The notes under the pieces are model-generated. The model was not told where the DNA came from. It saw nothing but the letters and a program-made list of their open reading frames with translations, and made no database searches. From assembly GCF_049897565.1 (NCBI RefSeq), contig NZ_JAFCWM010000021.1:29238-93237 (forward strand): 64,000 nt of DNA, in the 5' to 3' direction. A program made the translations under genes and the position numbers. Shown piece by piece: positions 7,932-16,408 of this stretch; position 1 is the stretch's first letter; each line of letters begins with the position of its first letter. This stretch comes from JAFCUW01 sp049897565. GTDB taxonomy: Bacteria; Pseudomonadota; Gammaproteobacteria; Burkholderiales; Burkholderiaceae_D.

Positions 7932-8486
7932 TCAGGGAACGATGCGCGGCGTGCTGAGCGGATCGAAATCGACCCAGTCGCCATCGACAATACTGCCTTC
8001 GGCGCGTTCGATGTGATGGGCACCCAGGTCGCGCATCACTTCCAGCACGCGCGTTTCCTGGCCGGCATCGTTCAGCGCGACGGCCAGCAACATGCCCGCT
8101 TTGCGCGGCTCGACGTAATTTTCGCCGCCCTCTTCCGCTTCGCCTTTTTCTTTCATTTTGCTGAAGCTGTACAGCGAGCCGACGTGCGCGCCGACCAGGC
8201 CGCCGATGATCGGGCCGACCGGACCGGTGACGACCGAGGTGGCCGCGCCAATTGCCAGGCCCACCGCACCGCCGGCGGCGGCGCCTTCCAGCACGCCTTC
8301 CGGTGTTTCCTTGGCGCCCGGCGACTGCAGGTTGTCGCCGCCGATCGGCGTCATGTCGTGCTGACCTGGCTGGTTGACGAAAAAGCCGCTGATGTGCTCG
8401 TCACGAAAGCCGGCACCGACCAGTTCGCTGCGCGCCCGGTCGATTTCTTCCTGCGTCTGAAAATGACCTGCAATAATTGTCGACAT
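7932..8486 (-). CDS. Glycine-zipper general stress protein (YflT/GSP17M-like N-terminus)
   Basis: 184 residues. N-terminal alpha/beta segment MSTIIAGHFQTQEEIDRA resembles the general-stress 17M fold. Then a long Gly/Ala-rich hydrophobic segment (about residues 72-110) forms a glycine zipper likely to insert in a membrane, followed by a second small alpha/beta segment ending VDFDPLS. AGGAGG precedes the start at 8486; the open frame continues far upstream only because of GC bias. A GTNCG-N4-CGNAC palindrome lies 60 bp upstream. Confidence 0.82.
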   Translation of the reverse strand: MSTIIAGHFQTQEEIDRARSELVGAGFRDEHISGFFVNQPGQHDMTPIGGDNLQSPGAKETPEGVLEGAAAGGAVGLAIGAATSVVTGPVGPIIGGLVGAHVGSLYSFSKMKEKGEAEEGGENYVEPRKAGMLLAVALNDAGQETRVLEVMRDLGAHHIERAEGSIVDGDWVDFDPLSTPRIVP

Positions 8487-8545
8487 GCTGTATTCCTCCT
8501 GCATTAATGATGTGGCAAGCATGCGCCACCCTGCGCACAAACTCT

Positions 8546-8559
8546 GTTCGCCAGCGTAC
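8546..8559. promoter_or_regulatory. Candidate regulon palindrome, site 1
   Basis: GTTCGCCAGCGTAC matches GTNCG-N4-CGNAC. It lies in the 89-bp gap between mtfA and the stress protein gene that starts at 8486 on the minus strand, about 66 bp upstream of that start. Confidence 0.5.
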
Positions 8560-8575
8560 TTAGCACGCCGATCGC

Positions 8576-9439
8576 CTAGCGCCACTGGCCATAGCCGGCC
8601 TCTTGCTCCGGGACAGCGGGCGGCGCGTCCTGCCACTCGCGCGGATCGACACGGTAATATTTCTGGAATTCGGCAAACAGGGCCGGGTGATGCTCCGCCA
8701 TCTGCCACGGTTTTTCGTAGAACGTTTCGGTAGCGACGGCGAAGAACTCGGCCGGGCTGGTCGCGCCGTAGTGGTCGAGCACGCTGTGCTGCTGGTAGTA
8801 GGCGTCGCTGCGCAGGCTGGCGAAATCGCGCGACAGCACCTGCGCCCACTCGCGGTAGCGCGCCGAACTGCCCAGATAAGGGGCGCCGTTGTTGCTGCCC
8901 GACTCGCTGTCGAGCTGGTGGGCGAACTCGTGCAACACGACATTCTGGCCATCGGTCCAGTCGGACGCGCCGCGCCGCACGTGGTCCCACGACAGCACGA
9001 CGCGCCCGTCGCCCCACGATTCGCCCAGCAGGTCCTGGCGCGTTTCGGTCACCACGCCGGCGTCGTCGACCTGGTTGCGCGGCACCAGGAACGCGCTCGG
9101 ATACACCAGCACCGTGTCGAGCCCCGGATACACGCGGCTGGTCCGGTTCAGCAGCAGCAGGCACGCCTGGCCGGCGATCGTCAGCCGCATTTCTTCGTCG
9201 ACGACCAGGCCGTCGCAGCCGACGAATTTTTTCTGATACAAAAATTGCTGTACCCGCTGGCGCAACTGTTCCTGCAGCGGCGCCGGCAAGCGCGCGTAGA
9301 TCGGGATGTTGCGGCGCAAGATATCGACGTGCTGCGGCGGCATCGGCCGGCCAAGCGCGCGCTTCAGGCGCCAGCCCGGCGCCAGCATCGCGGCGACCAG
9401 CGCCAGCACGATGACGACAGTGACAATCAGCGCTTGCAT
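8576..9439 (-). CDS. mtfA: Zinc peptidase MtfA (Mlc-titration factor)
   Basis: 287 residues. One N-terminal hydrophobic helix (about 3-20), then the MtfA domain with the zincin motif HEFAH and a downstream Glu in SPAEFFAVATETF that fits the third zinc ligand region. In E. coli MtfA binds the glucose repressor Mlc and has aminopeptidase activity. Start 9439 is chosen because GGAG lies 8 nt upstream and the upstream extension is unlike the family; the helix makes this copy membrane-tethered. Confidence 0.9.
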   Translation of the reverse strand: MQALIVTVVIVLALVAAMLAPGWRLKRALGRPMPPQHVDILRRNIPIYARLPAPLQEQLRQRVQQFLYQKKFVGCDGLVVDEEMRLTIAGQACLLLLNRTSRVYPGLDTVLVYPSAFLVPRNQVDDAGVVTETRQDLLGESWGDGRVVLSWDHVRRGASDWTDGQNVVLHEFAHQLDSESGSNNGAPYLGSSARYREWAQVLSRDFASLRSDAYYQQHSVLDHYGATSPAEFFAVATETFYEKPWQMAEHHPALFAEFQKYYRVDPREWQDAPPAVPEQEAGYGQWR

Positions 9440-9609
9440 CGGCGGCTCCACGAGGGCGAAGTCGGTGACATGGGTGGCCTTTCTGTGAGCGAGGGAAAAG
9501 ACAGGCACGGCCTGCCACACTCGCAGCAAGTGGGGATCGTTATTGTATTTTCAATCAGGAGAGCGAAGCGGAGGCGGCCCGGCAAACCGGCGCAAGTTGG
9601 TCTGGAAGG

Positions 9610-9633
9610 CCGGGTCGGACAGTGCCGACCCGG
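9610..9633 (-). terminator. Hairpin after the winged-helix gene
   Basis: Perfect 9-bp stem CCGGGTCGG/CCGACCCGG with 6-nt loop, 19 nt past the stop of the 9652-10263 gene on the minus strand. No T-run follows, so it may be a processing or weak termination site. Confidence 0.4.
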
Positions 9634-9651
9634 GGAACTACCGGTAAATCG

Positions 9652-10263
9652 TTACGCGTGGTCCTTGTTGGCGGACGGCGCCGCGCCGAACAGCGCGGCC
9701 ACCAGCGGATCGCGCGCAACCGGGCTGCGGTTGACGCGGATCGCATAGTGGGTGTCGTCGGCCAGGATGTGGAAGTGGCGGCCGGTGCCTGCCATGCTCT
9801 GCTCGCGCAGGCCTGGACGCTCCTTGCGCGGGGCGGCGCCTTCCCGCTTTGGCTGCACGATGGCGGCGAGGAATGCCTTGACCCGGTCAGGATCGGGCGA
9901 AATCTGGTACACCGCCTTGCCGAGGTAAGTGGCGGTACCTTCGATGTAGCGTGCCAGTTCGATCACGCCGGCTTCGCGCAGGTCGCGGATGTATTTGCGC
10001 GCGCCGGACGGCGAAAACTTGAGGAACCAGGCAATTTCGTCGGCCAGCATTTCGTGAGTCGACAGTTCGCCTATCAGTTTTTGCATGTTTTCGATGCGGC
10101 GCTGGGTTGCCGAGGTCGAGCGCACACGCTCGATCGGTGCCATCGAGATCGGCGCCCGTTCAGTCGGCTGTGGCGCGATGCGCTCGATCAGGGCCGAATT
10201 GCCGGAATTGTGCATTGCGCCCAGGTCGCCTTGCTTTGCGTTATGGTTTGTCGGTGCATGCAT
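9652..10263 (-). CDS. Winged-helix DNA-binding protein (ArsR/MarR-like)
   Basis: 203 residues. A helix-turn-helix is visible around residues 60-110: IGELSTHEMLADEIAWFL, then FSPSGARKYIRDLREAGVIE, typical of a wHTH with recognition helix before the wing. The N-terminus and C-terminus are low-complexity and polar. Start 10263 has GGAG 7 nt upstream; a second ATG at 10293 lacks a good RBS. Divergent from the collagen-like lipoprotein gene, with two palindromes between them, so it may control that promoter. Confidence 0.7.
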   Translation of the reverse strand: MHAPTNHNAKQGDLGAMHNSGNSALIERIAPQPTERAPISMAPIERVRSTSATQRRIENMQKLIGELSTHEMLADEIAWFLKFSPSGARKYIRDLREAGVIELARYIEGTATYLGKAVYQISPDPDRVKAFLAAIVQPKREGAAPRKERPGLREQSMAGTGRHFHILADDTHYAIRVNRSPVARDPLVAALFGAAPSANKDHA

Positions 10264-10392
10264 GTTAAGTGCTCCATGAAAGAGATTGTTCATTGGTCCG
10301 GGATCGCGTCGGTTATGGTGTTTGACCAGCACAACAACATCGCGGTTCCCCTTACGTTGTACCCAGATTGCCTGTGTCATGGACACTGGTCT

Positions 10393-10406
10393 GTGCGCCA
10401 TCGAAC
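10393..10406. promoter_or_regulatory. Candidate regulon palindrome, site 2
   Basis: GTGCGCCATCGAAC matches GTNCG-N4-CGNAC. Its centre is 69 bp from site 3 in the same divergent region. Confidence 0.4.
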
Positions 10407-10461
10407 ATTTTCATATGATTCATGTTTTGGCGTGTAAAAAGGGCGTTCGGGCAATTGCACT

Positions 10462-10475
10462 GTGCGTTGGCGTAC
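10462..10475. promoter_or_regulatory. Candidate regulon palindrome, site 3
   Basis: GTGCGTTGGCGTAC lies about 100 bp before the collagen-like lipoprotein start. With flanking T and A it extends to TGT...ACA, the outer bases of a Crp-type site. Confidence 0.5.
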
Positions 10476-10569
10476 AGATCGGCGGTACGTAGCTGTTTAA
10501 GATGGGGCCGTTCGCGTGAAATTGCGTGCGCATCGATACAGATGTCATAACTTATATAGAGGACCCACC

Positions 10570-10836
10570 ATGAAAACTACCCTGCTCGTAGCAATGTTCG
10601 CCGTTATCGGCCTGACCGCATGCGAAAAAACCACCGTCAACCCACCTGCAACGACCACCGTCGTAACCCCAACGGTTGAAACGCCGGTTGCCGTTCCTGG
10701 CCCAGCAGTCGCAGTGCCTGTTCCAGGTCCTGCGGGCGCGCCTGGCGCTCCTGGTGCCCCTGGCGCCGACGGCAAAGCCGGTGAGCCTGGCAAAGCTGGC
10801 GACACCGTCATCGTCGTTCCCGAAAAAACCCGCTAA
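10570..10836 (+). CDS. Small lipoprotein with collagen-like GXY repeats
   Basis: 88 residues. Signal peptide with lipobox LTAC (Cys18), a Thr/Val/Pro-rich linker, then about nine Gly-X-Y triplets near residues 54-80 (GPAGAPGAPGAPGADGKAGE), and a short hydrophobic tail. Bacterial collagen-like stretches form triple helices and appear in surface filaments and adhesins; this array is short. RBS AGAGGACC precedes ATG 10570. A strong terminator follows and two regulon palindromes lie upstream. Confidence 0.82.
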   Translation: MKTTLLVAMFAVIGLTACEKTTVNPPATTTVVTPTVETPVAVPGPAVAVPVPGPAGAPGAPGAPGADGKAGEPGKAGDTVIVVPEKTR

Positions 10837-10870
10837 GTAACTGCGGCCCCTGTGCGGGGCTGTGAATTGC

Positions 10871-10910
10871 AAAAAGCGCCGCCGCGGACTTGGTCCGTCG
10901 CGGCGTTTTT
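10871..10910 (+). terminator. Rho-independent terminator
   Basis: GC-rich stem CGCCGCGGAC/GTCCGTCGCGGCG around TTG with A-run before and T-run after. Its symmetry would allow use on both strands. Confidence 0.8.
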
Positions 10911-10968
10911 CTTCGTCGACATTGCAAAAGAGCTAAACTTGCGGACCTGAACCATTAAAGCGTTACCT

Positions 10969-12345
10969 ATGCGAACCCGCCTGCTGCTGCTTTGCCCCCT
11001 GATCTCGCTGATGCCGCTACCGGCCAGCGCCGGCCCGGCCGGCTCGGACGTGCTGGTCGACTTTCTTTCCATCCCCGGCAGCGCCGGCCTGGGCGCCATC
11101 CAGCGGCGGGCGTACTCGCCCTACCGCGGCGCCGCCGTCAGCCAAGACCTGGTGCCGCTGTACATGTATGAAGGCAAGCAGGTCTACCTGCACGCCACCC
11201 GCGCCGGCTGGAAGCTCAGCGAGCGCGCCGAGCACGACCTGGAAGTGTTTGTCGACTACCGCTTCGAAGGTTTTCCGGCTGACCAGACGCCGCCGCTGCT
11301 GCAGGGCATGGCGCGCCGCAATGCCGGCGTCGACGTCGGCATCGCCTACCGCAAGCGCAAAAGCTGGGGCAACCTCGACGTCGAAGTGCTGCATGACGCC
11401 AACAACGCCAGCCACGGCACCGAAGCGCGGCTCGGCTACAGCCTCGACCTGCAAAACGGCCGCTTGCACCTGCGCCCAAGCGTGGCGATCGCGCGCCGCA
11501 GCGCCAATCTGAACAATTACTACTACGGCGTGCGCGCCAGCGAGGCGCGCGCCGACCGGCCCGCGTACTTGCCCGGCAGCGGGGTCGACTGGACCGCCAG
11601 CCTGTACGGCTACTACGAGCTGAGCCAGCGCTGGCGCCTGCTCGGCGGCATCGGCGTCACCCGCCTGTCCGACGGCGTGCGCCACAGCCCGGTCGTCGAG
11701 GACAAGCTGCAGCCGAACGCGATGGTCGGCGCGGCGTACGACTTCGGCAGCCACAAGCCGTATTCCGAGCCGGGCCTGCCGCTGCACCTGAAGATTTACG
11801 GTGGGCGCGCCACCGAGTGCAACTTCCTGCCGGCCGCGACGTTCCGCTGCGGCTCGACCCGCACCCCGGACGACACGCGCATCTGGGGCTTCGACGTCGG
11901 CCGCCCGCTGGTCGAGCGGGTCAACGGCTGGCCGCTCGACTTTGTCGGCTACATCGGCGTGCAGCTGCACGACGAACGCGGCCGCGCCGCCGACCGCGTG
12001 CAGCTGGACGCCCAAATCAAGGCGTACTACTATGGCTTCCCGTGGAGCGCCGCGGTGCGTACCCGGGTCGGCTTCGGCGCCGGCTTTTCGATGGCGCAAC
12101 GGGTGCCGCTGGTCGAGCTCCAGGACCAGGCCCGGCGCGGGCGCGACACCTCGCGCTTTCTCAACTATCTCGACCCTTCGCTCGACGTCAGCGTGGGCGA
12201 CCTGCTCGGCTCGAAGCGGTTCAAGGAAACCTACCTGGGGATCGGCATTTCGCATCGCTCCGGCATCTTCGGCGCCTCGCAAATTCTCGGCAATATCAAT
12301 GGCGGCTCGAACTACTTGTACGGCTACATCGAGGCGAAGATGTAA
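10969..12345 (+). CDS. MipA/OmpV-family outer-membrane protein, extended
   Basis: 458 residues with a Sec signal peptide ending ASA near residue 22. The N-terminal half (about 25-250) has MipA/OmpV-like alternating strands and the GGIGVTRLSDGVRHSPVV segment near the family's C-terminal signature. The second half (about 260-458) is another beta-rich segment with paired cysteines and ends in an aromatic strand YLYGYIEAKM. Typical MipA is about 250 residues, so this is a longer, probably two-part barrel. MipA scaffolds murein enzymes in E. coli; the role here is open. Confidence 0.75.
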   Translation: MRTRLLLLCPLISLMPLPASAGPAGSDVLVDFLSIPGSAGLGAIQRRAYSPYRGAAVSQDLVPLYMYEGKQVYLHATRAGWKLSERAEHDLEVFVDYRFEGFPADQTPPLLQGMARRNAGVDVGIAYRKRKSWGNLDVEVLHDANNASHGTEARLGYSLDLQNGRLHLRPSVAIARRSANLNNYYYGVRASEARADRPAYLPGSGVDWTASLYGYYELSQRWRLLGGIGVTRLSDGVRHSPVVEDKLQPNAMVGAAYDFGSHKPYSEPGLPLHLKIYGGRATECNFLPAATFRCGSTRTPDDTRIWGFDVGRPLVERVNGWPLDFVGYIGVQLHDERGRAADRVQLDAQIKAYYYGFPWSAAVRTRVGFGAGFSMAQRVPLVELQDQARRGRDTSRFLNYLDPSLDVSVGDLLGSKRFKETYLGIGISHRSGIFGASQILGNINGGSNYLYGYIEAKM

Positions 12346-12471
12346 ATTGGCGCGCCAGCGCAAAACACGGCGAGACGATCGCCAAGATACGGAACTCCCG
12401 AGACAAATCTTCGTCCAACATCTCCGATGGCTGAAGAACAATTTATTCTTTTAACGTTACGGGAGTTTTCT

Positions 12472-13491
12472 GTGAATAATTCAAAAAAAGTTGCCTTGGC
12501 AGCTGCGCTGCTATGCTCCGCCGGGATCAGCCTGGCACAAGAAATCAATCCGTCCTGGTATATCCAGCCGGGCGTGGTCGGCGTGAAGGTAGACCGCGAG
12601 TTCGGCTTGGACGAGCGCGACTATGGAGGCGCCGTCAAGTTCGGCAAGCCGATCTCGCAGCGCTGGGATATCCAGATCGGCGCCAGCCACATCCGCGCCG
12701 AAGATGGCGGCACCGACTACAAGCAGACGCTGGTCGGCGCCGATGCGCTGATGATGCTGTCGCGCAAAAACTTCCGTCCGTTCATCCTGTTCGGCATCGG
12801 CGCCCAGCGCGACAAGCTCGAAAGAACGCTGCTGCGCCGCAGCGCCACCTCGCCTTTCCTGACCGCCGGCCTCGGCTTCCAGTTGGGCTTGTCGGAGCAG
12901 TGGTCGATGCAGGCTGACCTGCGCTCTGTGCGCGGCTTCCTCGACCGCGAGGATTTCGGCTTTCGCCGCAGCAATAACAAATACCTGACGGTCGGCTTCA
13001 ACTACGCCTTCAACAAGCCGGCGCCACCGCCACCGCCACCGGCGCCGCCGCCACCGCCGGAGCCGGCCGTCCAGCCGCCGCCGCCGCCACCAGCGCCGCC
13101 GCCGCCGCGCTTCGAAAAGGTCACGCTGTCGGCAACCGAACTGTTCGGCTTCAACAGCGCCAACCTGACGATGCCGCAGCCCCGTCTTGACGAGATCGCC
13201 GCGGCGCTGCAGGCCGATCCGAGCATCACCGACGTCGACATCGTCGGTTACGCCGACCGCCTCGGTTCAAGCAAGTACAACAAGGCGCTGTCGGAAAAGC
13301 GTGCAAATGCCGTGCGCAGCTATCTCGTGTCGAAAGGCATCGAAGGCGGTCGCCTGAAAGCGTCTGGCCGCGGCGAAGAAAATCCGGTGGTGCAATGCGA
13401 TCAGAAGAAACGGGCCGAGCTGATCAAGTGCCTCGAGCCGAACCGCCGCGTTGAAGTGGAACAGATCACAATCGAGAAACGCGTACAATAA
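12472..13491 (+). CDS. OmpA-family outer-membrane protein with proline-rich linker
   Basis: 339 residues from GTG 12472 (GGGAG at 12461-12465). Signal peptide to about residue 22, a beta-barrel region (about 25-180), a linker of some 30 residues that is almost all proline and alanine, then an OmpA C-terminal peptidoglycan-binding domain with FGFNSANL, VGYADRLGSSKYNKALSEKR and the NRRVEVE end motif. Anchors the outer membrane to peptidoglycan. Followed by a terminator. Confidence 0.92.
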   Translation: MNNSKKVALAAALLCSAGISLAQEINPSWYIQPGVVGVKVDREFGLDERDYGGAVKFGKPISQRWDIQIGASHIRAEDGGTDYKQTLVGADALMMLSRKNFRPFILFGIGAQRDKLERTLLRRSATSPFLTAGLGFQLGLSEQWSMQADLRSVRGFLDREDFGFRRSNNKYLTVGFNYAFNKPAPPPPPPAPPPPPEPAVQPPPPPPAPPPPRFEKVTLSATELFGFNSANLTMPQPRLDEIAAALQADPSITDVDIVGYADRLGSSKYNKALSEKRANAVRSYLVSKGIEGGRLKASGRGEENPVVQCDQKKRAELIKCLEPNRRVEVEQITIEKRVQ

Positions 13492-13513
13492 GTACAACGT
13501 TGCAATAGACCTC

Positions 13514-13543
13514 TCAATGGGCCCTGCTTGGGCCCATTTTTTT
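13514..13543 (+). terminator. Rho-independent terminator after ompA-like gene
   Basis: Stem AATGGGCCC/GGGCCCATT with TGCTT-type loop and an eight-T run. It ends just before the RBS of the YihY gene, which must therefore have its own promoter or depend on read-through. Confidence 0.85.
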
Positions 13544-13554
13544 TGGAGACAAGC

Positions 13555-14478
13555 ATGATCGATGTGAAACAATGGATCCCTTTTTCGGGCCGCGTGCTCA
13601 ACGTGCTGCGCTGCGCGGTGAGCGAATGGTTCGACCATCGCGACGCCAGCCGCGGCGCTGCGCTGGCGTTCTACACGCTGTTTTCGATGGCGCCTATCCT
13701 GGTGCTGGTGATCGCCGTGGCCGGCTATTTCTACGGCGCCGAGGCGGCCCAGGGCCAATTGCTCGGGCAACTGCGCGGCTTGATGGGCGAAAAAGGCGCT
13801 GAGGCGATCCAGCTCGTGCTGGCCGGTGCGCGCAACGAGGAAAGCGGCTTGCGCGCCACCATCATCGCCACCGCGCTGCTGCTGTTCGGCGCCACCAGCG
13901 TGTTCGCCGAACTGAAGGACAGCCTCGACGAGATATGGGGCGTGCCGAAACCGACCGGCCCGACCTGGTGGGAAGTGCTGCGCACGCGCCTGCTCTCGTT
14001 CGGCCTGATCCTGGTGCTCGGCTTTTTGCTGATGGTTTCGCTGGTGGTCAGCGCGGCACTGGCGATCCTGGAAAATTTCGTCGGCGGCTTGTACAAGGAC
14101 GCCACCGTGATCCTGTCGTGGATCGCCTGGCTGATCAGCTTCGGCGTCATCGCGGCGCTGTTCGGCGTCATCTACAAGCTGCTGCCGCGCATCAAGCTGT
14201 CATGGCGCGACGTTACCATCGGCGCGCTTGGCACGGCGGCCATGTTCGAACTGGGCAAATTCCTGATCGGCCTGTACATCGGCAACAGCGGCGTGGCCAA
14301 CAGTTTCGGCGCGGCCGGCTCGACCATCGCGATGTTGTTGTGGGTGTACTACTCGGCGCAGATATTTTTCCTTGGCGCCGAGTTCGCCCGCCAGTACGCG
14401 CTGCAGCTAGGCAGCCTGCGCCACAAGCCGGCCGACGAAACCGGCGCCGACAACAAGGGCGCCGTGCGCGCCGGCTAA
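13555..14478 (+). CDS. yihY: YihY/BrkB-family inner-membrane protein
   Basis: 307 residues with about six transmembrane helices. The family signature is seen in FDHRDASRGAALAFYTLFSMAPILVLVI near the N-terminus and GAAGSTIAMLLWVYYSAQIFFLGAEF near the C-terminus. Formerly annotated RNase BN; now regarded as a membrane protein of unclear role. ATG 13555 follows TTGGAGAC; an upstream in-frame start lies inside the terminator stem and is rejected. Confidence 0.92.
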   Translation: MIDVKQWIPFSGRVLNVLRCAVSEWFDHRDASRGAALAFYTLFSMAPILVLVIAVAGYFYGAEAAQGQLLGQLRGLMGEKGAEAIQLVLAGARNEESGLRATIIATALLLFGATSVFAELKDSLDEIWGVPKPTGPTWWEVLRTRLLSFGLILVLGFLLMVSLVVSAALAILENFVGGLYKDATVILSWIAWLISFGVIAALFGVIYKLLPRIKLSWRDVTIGALGTAAMFELGKFLIGLYIGNSGVANSFGAAGSTIAMLLWVYYSAQIFFLGAEFARQYALQLGSLRHKPADETGADNKGAVRAG

Positions 14479-14497
14479 CGGATCTGCACCCGACCCT

Positions 14498-15115
14498 ATG
14501 GCCACTCCGATGTCGAGCGACGAATTGCAGCGCATTGCGGCCTACATCATGCCGTCGCTGCCCGCGTGTGCCTCGGATCTTGGTTTTCTTTTCGGCACCC
14601 GCCATGGCGTCCCGGAGTTTTGCACGGTAGCGCAACGGCTCTGGCAGAAAGGCATCTTTAACCGGCTGTTGATTTCCGGTGGGCGGACCGGATCAATGCC
14701 GCTGGCGGAGGCAGACATGATCGCTGAGCGACTGGTCGGGCTCGGCGTGCCTGAAACCGCGTTCATCCTCGCGACGGCGGCAACCAACACCGGCGCGAAC
14801 GTGCGCTTCGGCCGCGCCAGGGTGGCCGAGGTGATGGACCTGGCGGCAATCCGCAGTGTCGTCGTCATCGGGAAGATGTGCTCGACCCGACGCTACCTGA
14901 TGACCATGCAGCGACACTGGCCTGGCGTGCGCTTGTCGGTGTGTCCGGTGAACTATTTTGGTATTCCTGACGAGCTTTGGCACGAGCACGCGGAGTTCCG
15001 AGCCCGCGTGCTCAGCGAATACGACAAGATCCGGCGTTACCTGGCTGAAGGCTTTCTGGAAGAGATAAACGGTTGCCCGGCATATCCGCCGCTGGCGCCG
15101 CGTCAGTCTGTCTAG
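14498..15115 (+). CDS. YdcF/DUF218-like protein
   Basis: 205 residues. Features of the DUF218 fold: LFGTRHGVPEF near the start, LLISGGRTGSMPLAEADMIAERLVGLGVPETAFIL, TNTGANVRFGR, and VVVIGKMCSTRRYLMTMQRHWP. These match the Gly-Gly, Glu and Thr-N-T motifs of YdcF/SanA-like proteins, which bind nucleotide cofactors or act in envelope steps. No membrane helix. No clear Shine-Dalgarno; the in-frame ATG 14510 is an alternative start. Confidence 0.75.
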   Translation: MATPMSSDELQRIAAYIMPSLPACASDLGFLFGTRHGVPEFCTVAQRLWQKGIFNRLLISGGRTGSMPLAEADMIAERLVGLGVPETAFILATAATNTGANVRFGRARVAEVMDLAAIRSVVVIGKMCSTRRYLMTMQRHWPGVRLSVCPVNYFGIPDELWHEHAEFRARVLSEYDKIRRYLAEGFLEEINGCPAYPPLAPRQSV

Positions 15116-15131
15116 ACAGTATCGGCCCAGC

Positions 15132-16343
15132 TTACTCGCCCAGCAGTTCGGCCACCACTTCCATGCCTTCGACGCGCTCGGCGATGACCTTCAGGATCAC
15201 CACCACCGGCACGCCCAGCAGCAGGCCCCAGACGCCCCACAGCCAGCCCCAGAACAGCAGGCTGACGAACACGGCCGCCGGATTCATGCGCGCGATGCGC
15301 CCGGTCATCCAGGTAGCGACGATGGTGCCGACCAGGGTGGCGATCGCCAGCGAGGCGCCGGCAACCAGCAGCACCATTCTCAGCTGTTCGAATTGCATGA
15401 GGGCGACCACGCCGGTGGCGGCGGTGATCAGGATCGGCCCGAAGTACGGCATGATATGCAGCAGGCCGGCCAGGATGGCCCAGGCGCCGGCGTTTTCCAG
15501 GCCGATCGCCGACAGAGCCAGCCACATCAGCAAGGCCAGCAGCACGTTGGTGACGAGCAGCATGAACATGTAGGCCTGGATCGACGTGTTGATGTCCTCG
15601 AGGATGTGGACGGTGACCTTCTTGCGCGTTAGCGAAGGGCCGGTCAGCTTGACCAGCTTGCGCTTGAAGGTGTCGCCGGCCAGCAGCAGGAAGAACACCA
15701 GGAACACCACCATCGTGGCCTGGCTGACGAAGGTGACCATGCCGATCGAGCCGGCCAGCACCCAGTCCATCACCTTGAAACCGCCGCCGCCGGCAGCGGC
15801 CGGCATGGCACGGCGCGCGGCGGCGCGCGAGGCGTCCGAGCCGACGTTCGCGGTGGCGCGTTCGATCTCGCTGGCGGCGGCCTGCATCTGCTGGATCGTG
15901 CTCGGCTGGCCGCCAGTGTTGTCGGTCAGCAGCTTGGTGACCTTGTGCGTGATCGTCGGCAGCTCGTCGACGATGTTGAGGATCTCGCCCTGCACGCGGT
16001 ACAGCACGCCAGCCAGCACGGCCAGGATGAATACGGTGACGAGGGTGGCGCCGATGACGCGCTTGATGTGCAGGCGTTCGAGCCATTGCACGACGGGACT
16101 GAGCGTATAGGCGATGAACACGCCCAGCAGCAGCGGCACGAGGAATTTTTCAGACCATTGCAGCGCCCAAACGAAGGCGACGGTGGCGATAACGCCGAGC
16201 GCCATGCCGCGTGCGTTGACATGCATGGGGATTTTGACGGAGTGACCAGGAGGAGCAATCTCGCCATCGTGCGCGGCGACGCCGGCGGAGACGATGACTG
16301 ATTCATCCTTGGCAGGCGGCAGGTTCAGATCTGCAAGTTTCAT
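15132..16343 (-). CDS. AI-2E family transporter (PerM/TqsA-like)
   Basis: 403-residue inner-membrane protein with seven to eight helices. Typical landmarks: LVPLLLGVFIAYTLSPVVQWLER, a large soluble loop, PSLTRKKVTVHILEDINTSIQAYM, and WGWLWGVWGLLLGVPVVVILKVI at the C-terminus. The family includes the AI-2 exporter TqsA and Na+/H+ antiporters; the substrate is not predictable. A polar 40-residue N-terminal extension is cytosolic. Convergent with the YdcF-like gene. Confidence 0.9.
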   Translation of the reverse strand: MKLADLNLPPAKDESVIVSAGVAAHDGEIAPPGHSVKIPMHVNARGMALGVIATVAFVWALQWSEKFLVPLLLGVFIAYTLSPVVQWLERLHIKRVIGATLVTVFILAVLAGVLYRVQGEILNIVDELPTITHKVTKLLTDNTGGQPSTIQQMQAAASEIERATANVGSDASRAAARRAMPAAAGGGGFKVMDWVLAGSIGMVTFVSQATMVVFLVFFLLLAGDTFKRKLVKLTGPSLTRKKVTVHILEDINTSIQAYMFMLLVTNVLLALLMWLALSAIGLENAGAWAILAGLLHIMPYFGPILITAATGVVALMQFEQLRMVLLVAGASLAIATLVGTIVATWMTGRIARMNPAAVFVSLLFWGWLWGVWGLLLGVPVVVILKVIAERVEGMEVVAELLGE

Positions 16344-16408
16344 TGGAGACTTTACAAAGTGCGCCGACCATATCGCCGACCCCGGGCGGGGCCGGCGCGG
16401 ACGGTCTG

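Larger units (their letters stand above)
10264..10569. other. Non-coding divergent promoter region
   Basis: 306 bp with no supported gene. It separates the winged-helix gene from the collagen-like lipoprotein gene and contains two copies of the GTNCG-N4-CGNAC palindrome (10393 and 10462). Confidence 0.6.

Noticed and set aside
12350..12363. GCGCGCCAGCGCAA as a tenth regulon site
   Set aside because: Lacks the outer GT and AC pair of the motif, and similar sequences are common by chance in this GC-rich DNA.
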